Below are positions 1-8,338 of a DNA stretch of 64,000 bases, piece by piece. Below the pieces are notes generated by a model. The model made no database searches, was not told where the DNA came from, and saw nothing but the letters and a program-made list of their open reading frames with translations. Source of the stretch: Aquimarina macrocephali JAMB N27. Lineage in GTDB: Bacteria; Bacteroidota; Bacteroidia; Flavobacteriales; Flavobacteriaceae. Position 1 is the first letter of the stretch; every line of letters begins with the position of its first letter. Location of the stretch: NCBI RefSeq assembly GCF_000520995.1, contig NZ_JACA01000044.1, positions 22,607 through 86,606 of the forward strand, read 5' to 3'. A program made the translations under genes and the position numbers.

Positions 1-8
1 ATGTACAA

Positions 9-551
9 ATGGCAGAGCGTATTTTTGGAAAAAAAGACGCTCCTCAAGGATTGTTTTTTGAAGATCAAAAAGAAGGAGAAACAACCATTAATGTAAAAGT
101 TTTTAATACTAATGATGAGGTGGATGAATATGTTGCTAAACTAGCAGGAGATTTTCCTAAGGAAAGATCAGAACAGCAAATAACTAAGGGAGCTTGTGTC
201 GATGGATCGATTAATGGTACCGGAAACTTCTATTTCTACTACCATATAAACTATGTTGCAGAAATGACAGGTATACGAAGAACGAATAAATACTATTATA
301 AAGATTGGAATTTGGGAGGATATAATGACCATATGTCTTCTCTTATATTTACCAAACCATGGGGGAGAAGAGCATATGTGAGATTATACCAGCATAGTTG
401 TTATAACGGTAGAACCTTAAATTTTTATTCTCCATATTTCCAAACTGTTGCCGGAGTAAACGATTTAAGGAATTACACTCTATCGGGATGGTGGTTCTGG
501 AAAAAATCATGGAATGATAAAACGTCATCATATAGAGTTTGGGCTTGGTAA
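9..551 (+). CDS. beta/gamma-crystallin-like protein (possibly 5'-partial)
   Basis: Product of 180 residues from the first in-frame ATG. The frame is still open to the window edge (two more codons, no stop), so the real start may lie outside. Two copies of the pattern N-D-x-x-S-S are visible, at residues 106-111 (NDHMSS) and 169-174 (NDKTSS). In microbial beta/gamma-crystallins the (N/D)(N/D)xx(S/T)S pattern is the calcium-binding clamp and occurs once per Greek-key motif. The stretch YVRLYQHSCYNG (123-134) with F139/Y140 and S141 fits the Greek-key strand with its aromatic corner. The C-terminal half is rich in Trp and Tyr. No signal peptide is seen at this start. Family assignment is from motifs only; a calcium-binding role is inferred. 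A hairpin terminator follows at 605-629. Confidence 0.55.
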   Translation: MAERIFGKKDAPQGLFFEDQKEGETTINVKVFNTNDEVDEYVAKLAGDFPKERSEQQITKGACVDGSINGTGNFYFYYHINYVAEMTGIRRTNKYYYKDWNLGGYNDHMSSLIFTKPWGRRAYVRLYQHSCYNGRTLNFYSPYFQTVAGVNDLRNYTLSGWWFWKKSWNDKTSSYRVWAW

Positions 552-604
552 ACAGATCCTTGACCTTACTACACTGTTGATGTTATAAAATTGAATATGA
601 AAAG

Positions 605-629
605 CCATCGATTATATCTTAATCGATGG
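605..629. terminator. bidirectional hairpin terminator
   Basis: Inverted repeat CCATCGATTA-TATCT-TAATCGATGG between the ends of two convergent genes (plus gene ends at 551, minus gene ends at 635). It is followed by TTTTATT on the plus strand and by CTTTTC on the minus strand, so it can serve both. Confidence 0.7.
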
Positions 630-634
630 TTTTA

Positions 635-1093
635 TTAATTTTGGACACCTTCTGTTTTTTCGAACTCTATTTTATGCGTTTTAAAAACTTCGTTATCAAT
701 AGTAATGATAGACGTTTTAATCAATGTTATAATAGTATCAGTCTGATGTTCAAGAACAACTTGTGTTACTACTTTTTTTACAGAATCTGAAACAGTTTCA
801 AAAGGAGTGATAAAATTAATATGTTTGAGCTGGGCTCCTTCCTCTATAGAGAGCAATTCATTTTTATTTGTATCTACAGTAAAATCAGGATTGGTCTTGG
901 CCAATGTCTTTTTGTCCAGATATTCCTGAAGTTTCTGGGAGATTATCAGGGTGTAGGCATCATGCTCAGAAAGCTCAGATTGCTCTTCTACTTTTTCAAA
1001 ACTCTCTACAGTATCCATTTCCATTGATTTAGATGCATTATTAGCACAGCCAAATGAGAACAAAAGAACTATGATGTATATCAATCTTTTCAT
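635..1093 (-). CDS. hypothetical lipoprotein
   Basis: A 152-residue protein with a lipoprotein signal peptide: Lys-Arg then a hydrophobic stretch ending in the lipobox FSFGC, with the lipidated cysteine at residue 16. The mature part is acidic and shows no domain I recognise. Its start codon overlaps the stop of the upstream minus-strand gene by 4 bp (ATGA type), so the two are probably translationally coupled and may act together in the envelope. Function unknown. Confidence 0.75.
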   Translation of the reverse strand: MKRLIYIIVLLFSFGCANNASKSMEMDTVESFEKVEEQSELSEHDAYTLIISQKLQEYLDKKTLAKTNPDFTVDTNKNELLSIEEGAQLKHINFITPFETVSDSVKKVVTQVVLEHQTDTIITLIKTSIITIDNEVFKTHKIEFEKTEGVQN

Positions 1094-2004
1094 GATTTTA
1101 TCCTGAATTTTAGTTTAACAATCTGTCCATTTAATCTTCGGGATTCTATAATTTCAATATCTTTTAAGCTTTGTGTTGGTGTAGTTAGTTTATTTATAAA
1201 TTCATCTTTGGTATACATTTCAATACCTAATCGCTGTGGTAGTACCTGAAAAATAGTTGCATCATTAGCTATTATTCTAGACAACTCTTTTCGTCTGTTT
1301 TGCCAATCGTTAACTTTTCCGTTAGCATAATAATGAAGCATCAATGCATAATCATCTGTCTTAATATGTAAATCTTCACGACGATCAGAAGAGGATATTC
1401 GATATATGGTATCGGTTTTATGATAAGGAGACTGGACTACAAAACGAATATAATCATCTTTTGTTTTCCAGATAAAGCAGCCTGTACTATCACTTTTTGA
1501 GTAAAAGGGAGATTCTTCATCGTTTAGTATAATAATATCAATAGGAATCTTAGTAATAGGTCGATTTCTATCCTGATCGATAAAGCAAAAACTAAAGGTG
1601 TTTTCAGTAGGAATTAAGAAATATGTTATCATGAATAGACCAAGACTTAATGGTACAACCCAAAACCATTTAGGGATATCTAGAGCCTTTGTAGAATTTG
1701 AAGAAACGGTGTGATTACTTTTAAAATCATTCCAGTTTCTATATTCACAGTATTGTGAGAGTAGATTAAGGATATCAACACGAGGTAATTTTTCTGAAGA
1801 ATTTTTAAAATAACTATAGAAAGATTTTTCGCTAATCGAAGCTTTTACTCGTTTTTGTAAATCTTCCTGAAACCATATAATATCCTGTCCTTTCCAATCA
1901 GAAATATCATAACTCGAAGCAGTATTTTCCTTTAAAAACTGTTGCGCAACTGCTTTTTTAAGGAGATCGAATAGTATTTTTTCTTCAGATGTTATGATTG
2001 TAAT
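1090..2004 (-). CDS. predicted regulatory membrane protein, no canonical start codon
   Basis: An ATG occurs only at 1632 and would give 180 residues, but the same frame is open upstream to the stop at 2023-2025 and codes for convincing protein. A soluble N-terminal domain contains SDWKGQDIIWFQEDL, SEKSFYSYFKN, LPRVDILNLLSQYCEY and NWNDF, followed by a membrane helix (PKWFWVVPLSLGLFMITYFL) that the ATG at 1632 would cut in half. No in-frame ATG, GTG or TTG exists upstream of 1632. I place the start tentatively at an ATT (2002-2004), giving about 304 residues; other ATT, ATC or ATA codons nearby are possible. From memory the N-terminal pattern recurs in uncharacterised flavobacterial membrane proteins. 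Coupled to the lipoprotein gene downstream. Function unknown. Confidence 0.6.
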   Translation of the reverse strand: MTIITSEEKILFDLLKKAVAQQFLKENTASSYDISDWKGQDIIWFQEDLQKRVKASISEKSFYSYFKNSSEKLPRVDILNLLSQYCEYRNWNDFKSNHTVSSNSTKALDIPKWFWVVPLSLGLFMITYFLIPTENTFSFCFIDQDRNRPITKIPIDIIILNDEESPFYSKSDSTGCFIWKTKDDYIRFVVQSPYHKTDTIYRISSSDRREDLHIKTDDYALMLHYYANGKVNDWQNRRKELSRIIANDATIFQVLPQRLGIEMYTKDEFINKLTTPTQSLKDIEIIESRRLNGQIVKLKFRIKS

Positions 2005-2029
2005 ATTTTGATAATGAATATTTTATGTT

Positions 2030-2069
2030 TTGTAAAATGTTTTACAATTCCTTTACAAGTATTCTACAA
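2030..2069. promoter_or_regulatory. palindrome plus 11-bp-phased repeats between divergent genes
   Basis: A perfect inverted repeat TTGTAAAA-TG-TTTTACAA (2030-2047) runs into direct repeats TTTACAA (2041-2047), TTTACAA (2052-2058) and TCTACAA (2063-2069), each 11 bp apart. It lies between the divergent genes at 2004 and 2131. The phasing to about one helical turn suggests a regulator site; no regulator is identified. Confidence 0.45.
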
Positions 2070-2130
2070 TAGATAGATGAGGTTTGGTTTTAAGTTTGTT
2101 TTCAGTTTAACAAGATAAAAAATATAAAAA

Positions 2131-3018
2131 ATGAAAACGAACAAATTTAAAATAAGCAGAATAATAATTTTAGTAGGAGTTACATTATTGGGATATTCTT
2201 GTTCTAATAGAGAAAGTAAATATGCTTTAGACTCAGAGAATATTATGCTCGAAGATACAGGAGAAACACCTGTGTTAGCAAGTATTGAATCTGAAGAAAA
2301 AACAGAAGAAGTAACGCTGCTGGATAGTGATAGAGTGAAAACTAAAAAAAATAATGTTGATACCAAGCTAAAGATTATTAAGAATGCTAATTGTCGAATT
2401 AAAGTGAAAGATGTTGAAGAAGCAACGGTATTGGCTAGAAAAATAGCTTTAAAATACCAAGGATATATTTCTGACGAGCGATTTACAAATACAAATTATA
2501 CTAAAGAAAATCGTTTTACGATCAGAATTCCTCAAGATCAATTCGATACTGTTTTGGATAGTGTGTGTGGGTTGGCAGAATTCGTGGATTATAAAAATAT
2601 ATCTACAATAGATGTGACTGAAGAGTATATTGATATTACATCACGATTAAAAACAAAATTGGATGTAAAAGAGCGTTATGAAACCATTTTAAGAACAAGG
2701 GCTAAAACGGTAGAGGATATTTTAAAGACCGAAGAAAAGCTTAGTTTACTCCAGGAAGAAATCGAATCTGCTCAGGGAAGATTAAAATATTTAAGTAATA
2801 AAGTGTCTTATAGTACAGTTCAGGTCGATGTATATCAAACTATAATTCCAAAAGAAGAGCCTGCAGAATACCAACCTCGTTTTTTAGACAAAGCAAAACA
2901 AGGGTTGTCTTTTGGTTGGTCGATTATAGAAAACCTAACATTGCTATTGTTTTATATCTGGCCATTACTAGTATTAGGGGGTGTAATCTTTGTGTATTTT
3001 AAATGGGTAAAAAAGTAA
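2131..3018 (+). CDS. DUF4349 domain lipoprotein
   Basis: A 295-residue protein with a lipoprotein signal (lipobox LGYSC, cysteine 24). The body (about 75-275) matches the DUF4349 pattern: NANCRIKVKDVEEA, a GYISDERFTN-like strand, FTIRIPQDQFDTVLDSV, then DVTEEYIDITSRLKTKLDVKER leading into a helical, probably coiled-coil stretch (about 170-215). One transmembrane helix follows near the C-terminus (about 258-290) with a KWVKK tail. It is therefore anchored both by lipid and by a helix, or only by one of them. Members of this family are widespread envelope proteins without a known biochemical role. Confidence 0.85.
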   Translation: MKTNKFKISRIIILVGVTLLGYSCSNRESKYALDSENIMLEDTGETPVLASIESEEKTEEVTLLDSDRVKTKKNNVDTKLKIIKNANCRIKVKDVEEATVLARKIALKYQGYISDERFTNTNYTKENRFTIRIPQDQFDTVLDSVCGLAEFVDYKNISTIDVTEEYIDITSRLKTKLDVKERYETILRTRAKTVEDILKTEEKLSLLQEEIESAQGRLKYLSNKVSYSTVQVDVYQTIIPKEEPAEYQPRFLDKAKQGLSFGWSIIENLTLLLFYIWPLLVLGGVIFVYFKWVKK

Positions 3019-3029
3019 AAAAAATATTA

Positions 3030-3060
3030 AATTAAGCGTGCTATTCCCGTGCGCTTAATT
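3030..3060 (+). terminator. hairpin terminator after the DUF4349 gene
   Basis: Inverted repeat AATTAAGCG ... CGCTTAATT with a 13-nt loop, 11 nt after the stop codon, followed by a T-rich stretch (TTGTATTTTG). Confidence 0.6.
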
Positions 3061-3098
3061 TTGTATTTTGCGCAAGTAAAAGGAAGATTAATAATTTT

Positions 3099-3701
3099 GT
3101 GCATTTGAAAGAAATATTAAGGAAATATATTCCAGAACGATCTGTAGATAAGGCATTTGATCTCGTTATAAAATGTAATGTACATCTTAAAATCGTTAAT
3201 GAGAGAGTTACTCGGCATGGAGATTATCGCAAAATGCCGGATGGGAGACACCAGATTACTGTAAATGCATCTCTTAATAAATACCGTTTCCTTATTACAT
3301 TGATTCATGAAGTAGCACATCTTGTTGCTTTTGAGAAATATGGACGTTATATAAAACCGCATGGGATAGAATGGAAAAAAACCTTCCAGCAATTAATGTT
3401 ACCCTATATTAATCCTGAAGTATTTCCAACCAGATTATTACCAGTTATAGCGCACCATTTTAAAAACCCAAGAGCTAGTAGTGATACCGATGAAAAGTTA
3501 TCATTGGCATTAAAACAATATGACCCTGCTAATGATAAAAATTATATCTTTGAGTTACCCCTCGGAAGTGTCTTCCGTTTATACAATGGAAAAGTCTTTA
3601 AGAAAGGTAATAAGAAAGTAAAACGCTATGAATGCGTAGAACTCAATACTGGCAGAATTTACCTTTTTAACCCAAACGCAGAAGTTGAACTATTAAATTG
3701 A
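3099..3701 (+). CDS. SprT-like metalloprotease domain protein
   Basis: A 200-residue protein that starts at GTG, with an AGGAAG sequence 13 nt upstream. It carries a zincin motif HEVAH at residues 70-74 within TLIHEVAHLVAFEKYG, and a further histidine in KPHGIEW (His88), the arrangement of SprT-like proteins. The C-terminal part (KVFKKGNKKVKRYECVEL) lacks the clear cysteine zinc ribbon found in SprT/Spartan. Spartan-family proteins act on DNA-protein crosslinks; whether this one does is unknown. It leads an operon: the mannose-1-phosphate guanylyltransferase gene starts 2 nt after its stop. Confidence 0.85.
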   Translation: MHLKEILRKYIPERSVDKAFDLVIKCNVHLKIVNERVTRHGDYRKMPDGRHQITVNASLNKYRFLITLIHEVAHLVAFEKYGRYIKPHGIEWKKTFQQLMLPYINPEVFPTRLLPVIAHHFKNPRASSDTDEKLSLALKQYDPANDKNYIFELPLGSVFRLYNGKVFKKGNKKVKRYECVELNTGRIYLFNPNAEVELLN

Positions 3702-3703
3702 TT

Positions 3704-4783
3704 ATGAACAAAAATTTTTATGCAATATTGATGGCAGGTGGAGTAGGATCAAGGTTTTGGCCTGTGAGTACGTCAGAGTTTCCAAAACAGTTCCACGATA
3801 TGTTAGGAACTGGAGAAACGTTGATCCAGCGTACATTTTCACGTCTGGCTAAGATCGTTCCCAAAGAAAATATATTTATTCTTACTAACGAACGATATAA
3901 TGATCTGGTTTTAGAACAGTTGCCAGAAGCAGAACAACGACAGGTAGTAACGGAGCCTGCAATGCGTAATACCGCACCATGTATTTTGTATGCGGCATTA
4001 AAGATCCAGAAAGATAACCCCGATGCAGTAATGGTAGTCGCTCCTAGTGATCATTGGATCGAGGATGAAAATGCATTTATAGCAAATTTAGAATATAGCT
4101 TTAAAGCATGTTTAGAAAATGATATTTTGATGACCTTAGGAATTCAACCCACATTTCCTAATACAGGATATGGTTATATTCAATATAATAAAGAAAGCGA
4201 AGACGCTAAGAAAAAAGTAGTTCAGTTTACAGAGAAACCAGATTATGATACTGCCAAAAAGTTTTTAAGTGAAGGAAACTATCTATGGAATGCCGGGATT
4301 TTTATCTGGAGTGTGCAAAGTATTATAACTGCTTTTGCAAAATTTCAGCAAGAGATGACTGCTTTATTCAAAAAAGGGTCGGTCGTCTATAATACGATGC
4401 AGGAGAACGATTTTATACAAGAAAATTATCCGCTGGCAGAGAATATATCTATTGATTATGCTATTTTGGAGAAAGCAGATAATGTATACGTGCTTCCGGC
4501 AACTTTTGATTGGAATGACTTAGGAACCTGGGGATCGTTATACGATAAGTTGGATAAAACAGAAGCTAATAATGCTGTAGTTAATGCCAGAGTATTACCA
4601 GAAGATGCATCTGGTAATATGATTAGAACGTCTGATGATAAAATAGTAGTAGTCGATGGGCTACAGGATTATATTATTATAGATAAAGAAGAAGTGCTTT
4701 TAATCTATCCCAAAAAGAAAGAACAGGATATTAAAAAGGTGCTTAAAAAAGTAAAAGAAACATACGGAGAACAATACGGATAA
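3704..4783 (+). CDS. manC: mannose-1-phosphate guanylyltransferase
   Basis: Makes GDP-mannose from GTP and mannose 1-phosphate, feeding glycan and O-antigen or exopolysaccharide synthesis. The nucleotidyltransferase signature GGVGSRFWPVS followed by PKQF is at residues 12-30, and a VAPSDHW and FTEKPD pattern typical of the family follows. At about 359 residues it has only the pyrophosphorylase half and no C-terminal phosphomannose isomerase (type II cupin) domain, so it is monofunctional. A TTG at 3698 could add two residues, but the ATG at 3704 fits the conserved N-terminus better. Second gene of the SprT-ManC-DUF389 operon; the next gene begins 6 nt later. Confidence 0.92.
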   Translation: MNKNFYAILMAGGVGSRFWPVSTSEFPKQFHDMLGTGETLIQRTFSRLAKIVPKENIFILTNERYNDLVLEQLPEAEQRQVVTEPAMRNTAPCILYAALKIQKDNPDAVMVVAPSDHWIEDENAFIANLEYSFKACLENDILMTLGIQPTFPNTGYGYIQYNKESEDAKKKVVQFTEKPDYDTAKKFLSEGNYLWNAGIFIWSVQSIITAFAKFQQEMTALFKKGSVVYNTMQENDFIQENYPLAENISIDYAILEKADNVYVLPATFDWNDLGTWGSLYDKLDKTEANNAVVNARVLPEDASGNMIRTSDDKIVVVDGLQDYIIIDKEEVLLIYPKKKEQDIKKVLKKVKETYGEQYG

Positions 4784-4789
4784 AGTACA

Positions 4790-6235
4790 ATGACAGAAAA
4801 TACAAATCAACCCGTTCCTGATCAGGACGAGATGGCAGAAACAGTAAAGAGAGATGCCAAAGGTCTTTTTGCCAGCGCTAATACATTTGTTAGAGAACTA
4901 TTAGATATAAGATCAGAAACAGATAAAGATCAAACGATAGAGGATGTTAAAAATGATATCCCTTTTAAAGGACATAATGCCTGGATTCTTATTTTTTCGG
5001 TATTTGTAGCGTCTATTGGCCTTAATGTAAGTTCTACCGCAGTAGTGATAGGAGCGATGTTAATTTCTCCATTAATGGGGCCGATTGTTGGAGTTGGGTT
5101 ATCCATTGCTATTAATGATATTGATACTTTAAGACGATCCCTGGTTAACCTGGGTGTAATGGTAGGTCTAAGTGTTCTTGCTGCCACTTTATATTTCTGG
5201 GCTTCTCCGTTAACAGAATTGACTCCCGAGTTAGAATCCAGGACGGCACCTACTATACTCGATGTATTAGTTGCAGTTTTTGGAGGTTTGGCATTGATTG
5301 TCGCCAAGTCGAAAAAAGGAACAATGCCTAATGCCATAGCAGGAGTAGCTATTGCTACTGCGTTAATGCCTCCTCTGTGTACGGTAGGATATGGTATTGC
5401 AGAATGGAAATTGGAGTATGCTTTGGGAGCATTGTATTTGTTTTCTATTAATGCCACATTTATTGCATTATCTACTTTTATTGTTTCCAAATTATTGCGT
5501 TTTCCTATGTTACGGTACGCTAACTCTGCTAAAAGGAAACGTATTGCACAGTTAGCCTCTTTATTGGCAATATTGGTAATGATACCTGCGAGTTATACAT
5601 TTTATGTTACTCTTAATGAAAGTAATGCAGATCGGGATTATAAAGCGTTTAAAGCTAATGAAATTGATGCTAATGAAAATTTGTACCTAAGAAAGGATTT
5701 TTACGACTATAATAATGAGTCTATAAAATTATATTTTGATGGGGAAATTAATGAAGCAACAGTAAGTGATTTGCAAAATGAAATTAAAAAATATACTAGT
5801 ATTAGTGATTTTGCACTAGCAATAAATGGTAATAAGTCGAGAGGTATTGATCAGATATCCAAAGCATACGACAGATCTATAGTGCAGTTAAATCGTGTAG
5901 AAAAAGAAAACGATAAACTTCTGGATGAGATTGAAGATCTTAAGATTAAGATGGCGGGTCTAGAAACCCAACTTAGAGAAGCGAATAAAGTGGTTCCAAT
6001 AACTGTGATGCCATACGCCAGTATAGCAAAAGATGCAAAAATACGATTCCCTGATTTGGCAGAACTAGGATATGGCGAGGTGCAAAAGTCAAACTTCTTA
6101 AAAGTAGATACCGTGCAAGTTATCTTCCCTAGATGGAAATTTCAGGTATCCGATAGCCTTAATACCATTAGAGTAAACAAACTACAAGAATGGATAACCA
6201 AAGAAATGAAAGCAGATACATTGTATGTAGAATAA
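4790..6235 (+). CDS. DUF389 (TIGR00341-like) membrane protein
   Basis: A 481-residue membrane protein. After a soluble N-terminus (1-60) come six or seven hydrophobic segments (about 65-275) with the DUF389 hallmarks: SSTAVVIGAMLISPLMGPI, AGVAIATALMPPLCTVGYG and LYLFSINATFIALSTFIV. These conserved polar and Pro/Gly motifs inside the membrane suggest a transporter or channel, but the family has no established function. The C-terminal 200 residues are soluble, with a short coiled coil (about 365-400, ENDKLLDEIEDLKIKMAGLE), a longer tail than in minimal DUF389 proteins. Last gene of the operon; its stop is followed by about 190 nt without a gene. Confidence 0.85.
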   Translation: MTENTNQPVPDQDEMAETVKRDAKGLFASANTFVRELLDIRSETDKDQTIEDVKNDIPFKGHNAWILIFSVFVASIGLNVSSTAVVIGAMLISPLMGPIVGVGLSIAINDIDTLRRSLVNLGVMVGLSVLAATLYFWASPLTELTPELESRTAPTILDVLVAVFGGLALIVAKSKKGTMPNAIAGVAIATALMPPLCTVGYGIAEWKLEYALGALYLFSINATFIALSTFIVSKLLRFPMLRYANSAKRKRIAQLASLLAILVMIPASYTFYVTLNESNADRDYKAFKANEIDANENLYLRKDFYDYNNESIKLYFDGEINEATVSDLQNEIKKYTSISDFALAINGNKSRGIDQISKAYDRSIVQLNRVEKENDKLLDEIEDLKIKMAGLETQLREANKVVPITVMPYASIAKDAKIRFPDLAELGYGEVQKSNFLKVDTVQVIFPRWKFQVSDSLNTIRVNKLQEWITKEMKADTLYVE

Positions 6236-6349
6236 ATTAGTAGTAAGAATTTTTATACTCTTATAGTGCCTGTAATTCCTTGGTATTCATAATAATCAAT
6301 TAATTTTTTTTTAAATTTTAATCTTCGTAAAGTGGGTTGAAATAACAAG

Positions 6350-6373
6350 CAATGTTAAAAATATTTTACATTG
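6350..6373. promoter_or_regulatory. operator-like inverted repeat before the XRE operon
   Basis: CAATGT and ACATTG are separated by 12 A/T-rich bases. The repeat ends 13 nt before a -7 element and would cover the -33 region, a position suited to repression by the XRE regulator encoded in the operon. This is inference from position and symmetry. Confidence 0.4.
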
Positions 6374-6386
6374 AGTAAAAAATCAT

Positions 6387-6394
6387 TACCTTTG
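6387..6394 (+). promoter_or_regulatory. -7 element TACCTTTG of the 6.4-kb operon
   Basis: Matches the Bacteroidota TAnnTTTG consensus exactly. The -33 element is weak. It lies 32 nt before the ATG at 6427. Confidence 0.55.
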
Positions 6395-6426
6395 TGTCGT
6401 ATTTTGTTAACTTAACATGAAAACAT

Positions 6427-6873
6427 ATGACAACACAAGAAAAACGACCAATTGTATTTTTGATCATTGATATCATCACATTTCTAAGTTATTATATCAT
6501 TCTATTAAATGTTTATAATAACAAAATTTTATCTATGGGAGAATTACCTTTTTGGGGAGCCTCAATACTACTGTTTATTCCTATAATGATTATTTCACGA
6601 ATTGTTTTGTATGTGTTATACAGTATAATGAATTCTGTTATGACCAAAAAGAGAGAGGAGAAATTTTTAACAGATGAATTTGGTCAACTGATCAAACTTA
6701 GAGCCACTCGAAATTTCAACAACACATTTATGATCGGCTTTGTGATAACGATGGGACTTCTCGTTCTGGGAATATCAATTACGACTATGTTCAAACTTCT
6801 ATTCCTTTCGATATTTGCTGCTTTTGTAGTCCAGAATCTATCTGAATTTTATTACGCAAAAAAAAGTATTTAA
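6427..6873 (+). CDS. small four-helix membrane protein
   Basis: A 148-residue integral membrane protein with about four hydrophobic helices (roughly 8-28, 42-65, 98-118, 120-140). I do not recognise a domain. It is the first gene behind the TACCTTTG promoter and is followed after a single base by an XRE-type regulator. Small membrane proteins encoded next to such single-domain regulators are common in Bacteroidota and Firmicutes; the role is unknown. Confidence 0.75.
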   Translation: MTTQEKRPIVFLIIDIITFLSYYIILLNVYNNKILSMGELPFWGASILLFIPIMIISRIVLYVLYSIMNSVMTKKREEKFLTDEFGQLIKLRATRNFNNTFMIGFVITMGLLVLGISITTMFKLLFLSIFAAFVVQNLSEFYYAKKSI

Positions 6874-6874
6874 A

Positions 6875-7087
6875 ATGAAAGACATTAAAATAACTAATAC
6901 CATTAGAACATTGCGCTTTCTCGACAAGGAAATGACACAGCAAGAATTAGCAGAAAAAGTTGGGGTTACAAGGCATACAATAATGGCAATCGAAAAAGGA
7001 AAATATTCCCCTACGCTAGAGCTAGCTTTTAAGATAGCCGAAGTTTTTAATAAATCTCTAGAAGAGGTATTCACCTATGAAAAATAA
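6875..7087 (+). CDS. XRE-family (Cro/CI-type) transcriptional regulator
   Basis: A 70-residue protein that is almost entirely a helix-turn-helix domain: TQQELAEKVGVTRHTIMAIEKGKYSPTLEL shows the Q-x3-A-x3-G-V-x5-I-x2-E-x-G-x2-P pattern of XRE regulators (about residues 21-50). It belongs to the short, one-domain class (like YozG) usually encoded with membrane proteins. It lies one base after the upstream membrane protein gene and 5 nt before the DUF4386 gene, so the three form an operon, probably autoregulated through the inverted repeat at 6350-6373. Confidence 0.9.
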   Translation: MKDIKITNTIRTLRFLDKEMTQQELAEKVGVTRHTIMAIEKGKYSPTLELAFKIAEVFNKSLEEVFTYEK

Positions 7088-7092
7088 ATGAA

Positions 7093-7791
7093 ATGAAAAA
7101 CATCGAAAACATCAAACCGACAAAAAATGCATTAATGGCAGGTTTTTTTTATTTAGCACTTATTATAATAGGTATGTATGGTTTTGTTTATGCTCTGCCT
7201 CAAATAGAAATAAAAGGGGATATTGCAAAAACCGTAGAAAACATTAAAAACAACTCATTTATGTTTAGAGTAGGAATATTTAGTATTCTTGTTATGAATG
7301 TTATTAGTATCCTGCTTGTAATTTACCTCTATAGACTATTGTCATCCATTAATAAAACAATGGGATTATCTATGCTAATCTTAATGTTATTTGGAGCAGC
7401 CATTTCTTTGGTTAACGAGGTTAATCATTTTGCCATGATAGTAATTAATGGTATGAGTGATCTCTCTGCAACAGAAAGCCAAAATCTAACGGATTTCTTT
7501 TCAACCATTCACAATCATGGTGCACATATTGCTGTAATTTTTTGGGGACTTTGGCTTTTTCCACTTGGTATTTTGATCTTTAAATTAGATACTCGAATCT
7601 CTGAATTTATCGGAGTGATGTTAGTGATTGCAGGTATTGGTTATACCCTAGATTCGATATTCTTGTTTCTCTATCCAAACCTGCAAATACCTACTCTTTC
7701 TGACTATACTTTTTTAGGTGAATTTTTATTGACAATATGGCTTTTAATTAAAAGTAGAACCATAGAAAGGTTAGCTCTGAGTAAAATATAA
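7093..7791 (+). CDS. DUF4386 family membrane protein
   Basis: A 232-residue membrane protein with six predicted helices. The start NALMAGFFYLALIIIGMYGF, the DIAKTVENIKNNSFMFRVGIFSILVMNV segment and IAGIGYTLDSIFLFLYPN are typical of the DUF4386 family. Third gene of the operon behind the XRE regulator. Biochemical role unknown. Confidence 0.8.
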   Translation: MKNIENIKPTKNALMAGFFYLALIIIGMYGFVYALPQIEIKGDIAKTVENIKNNSFMFRVGIFSILVMNVISILLVIYLYRLLSSINKTMGLSMLILMLFGAAISLVNEVNHFAMIVINGMSDLSATESQNLTDFFSTIHNHGAHIAVIFWGLWLFPLGILIFKLDTRISEFIGVMLVIAGIGYTLDSIFLFLYPNLQIPTLSDYTFLGEFLLTIWLLIKSRTIERLALSKI

Positions 7792-7891
7792 ATAAACAGC
7801 TAAACATTAGGCAACATTGTTTTTATTCTCGATGTTTGGTAATGGTACACAAGTGTTATTATTTTGTGTGATTTCAAAAAGATATATTCCA

Positions 7892-8338
7892 ATGTTTAAA
7901 AAAATAGATACAAAGCTTAGTACCATTCTTCTTTTGATTATGGTAATCACGATTTCATATGGACAAGAAGGAAAAGATGGTAAGGTTCTAAAAGATCAGA
8001 ATTATACTACTTGTACTAATTTTAAATGCCTTGAAAAAAATAAAAATAAACGAATAATTGTTAAAGGAATACTTAGAACATATACTCCCAATAAAACAGG
8101 AAAAGGGGCTGGCCATATGTTCTGGGATTGGGAAATACTGTTAGATGATGAAATAGCAATACCCGTAATGAGCAAAGATCAAAGATTAGATCTATCTATA
8201 TACAATAAAAAAAACATATTGATTGATGGTAATGTGTTTTACGGTATAATAATAGGGAGTCCAGATGGACAAAATGCTACTGGATATAGAATAGATATTA
8301 ATACAATACAAAAACAAACTACATACAACAAAGAATAA
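7892..8338 (+). CDS. hypothetical secreted protein
   Basis: A 148-residue protein when started at the ATG at 7892, which gives a clean signal peptide (FKKIDTKLSTILLLIMVITI then SYGQEG, cleavage before QEG). An upstream in-frame ATG at 7817 would place 25 odd residues in front of the signal and is rejected. The mature protein has a pair of cysteines close together (TTCTNFKCLE) and a beta-rich region (KRIIVKGILRTYTP, WDWEILLDDEIAIPV, NILIDGNVFYGIIIG). The shape suggests a small OB-like or nucleic-acid-unrelated beta barrel; no family is recognised. Confidence 0.65.
   Translation: MFKKIDTKLSTILLLIMVITISYGQEGKDGKVLKDQNYTTCTNFKCLEKNKNKRIIVKGILRTYTPNKTGKGAGHMFWDWEILLDDEIAIPVMSKDQRLDLSIYNKKNILIDGNVFYGIIIGSPDGQNATGYRIDINTIQKQTTYNKE

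Noticed and set aside
4930..5490. 186-codon ORF on the minus strand inside the DUF389 gene
   Set aside because: Complementary-strand shadow of a clear membrane protein gene; its translation is low-complexity and matches no family.
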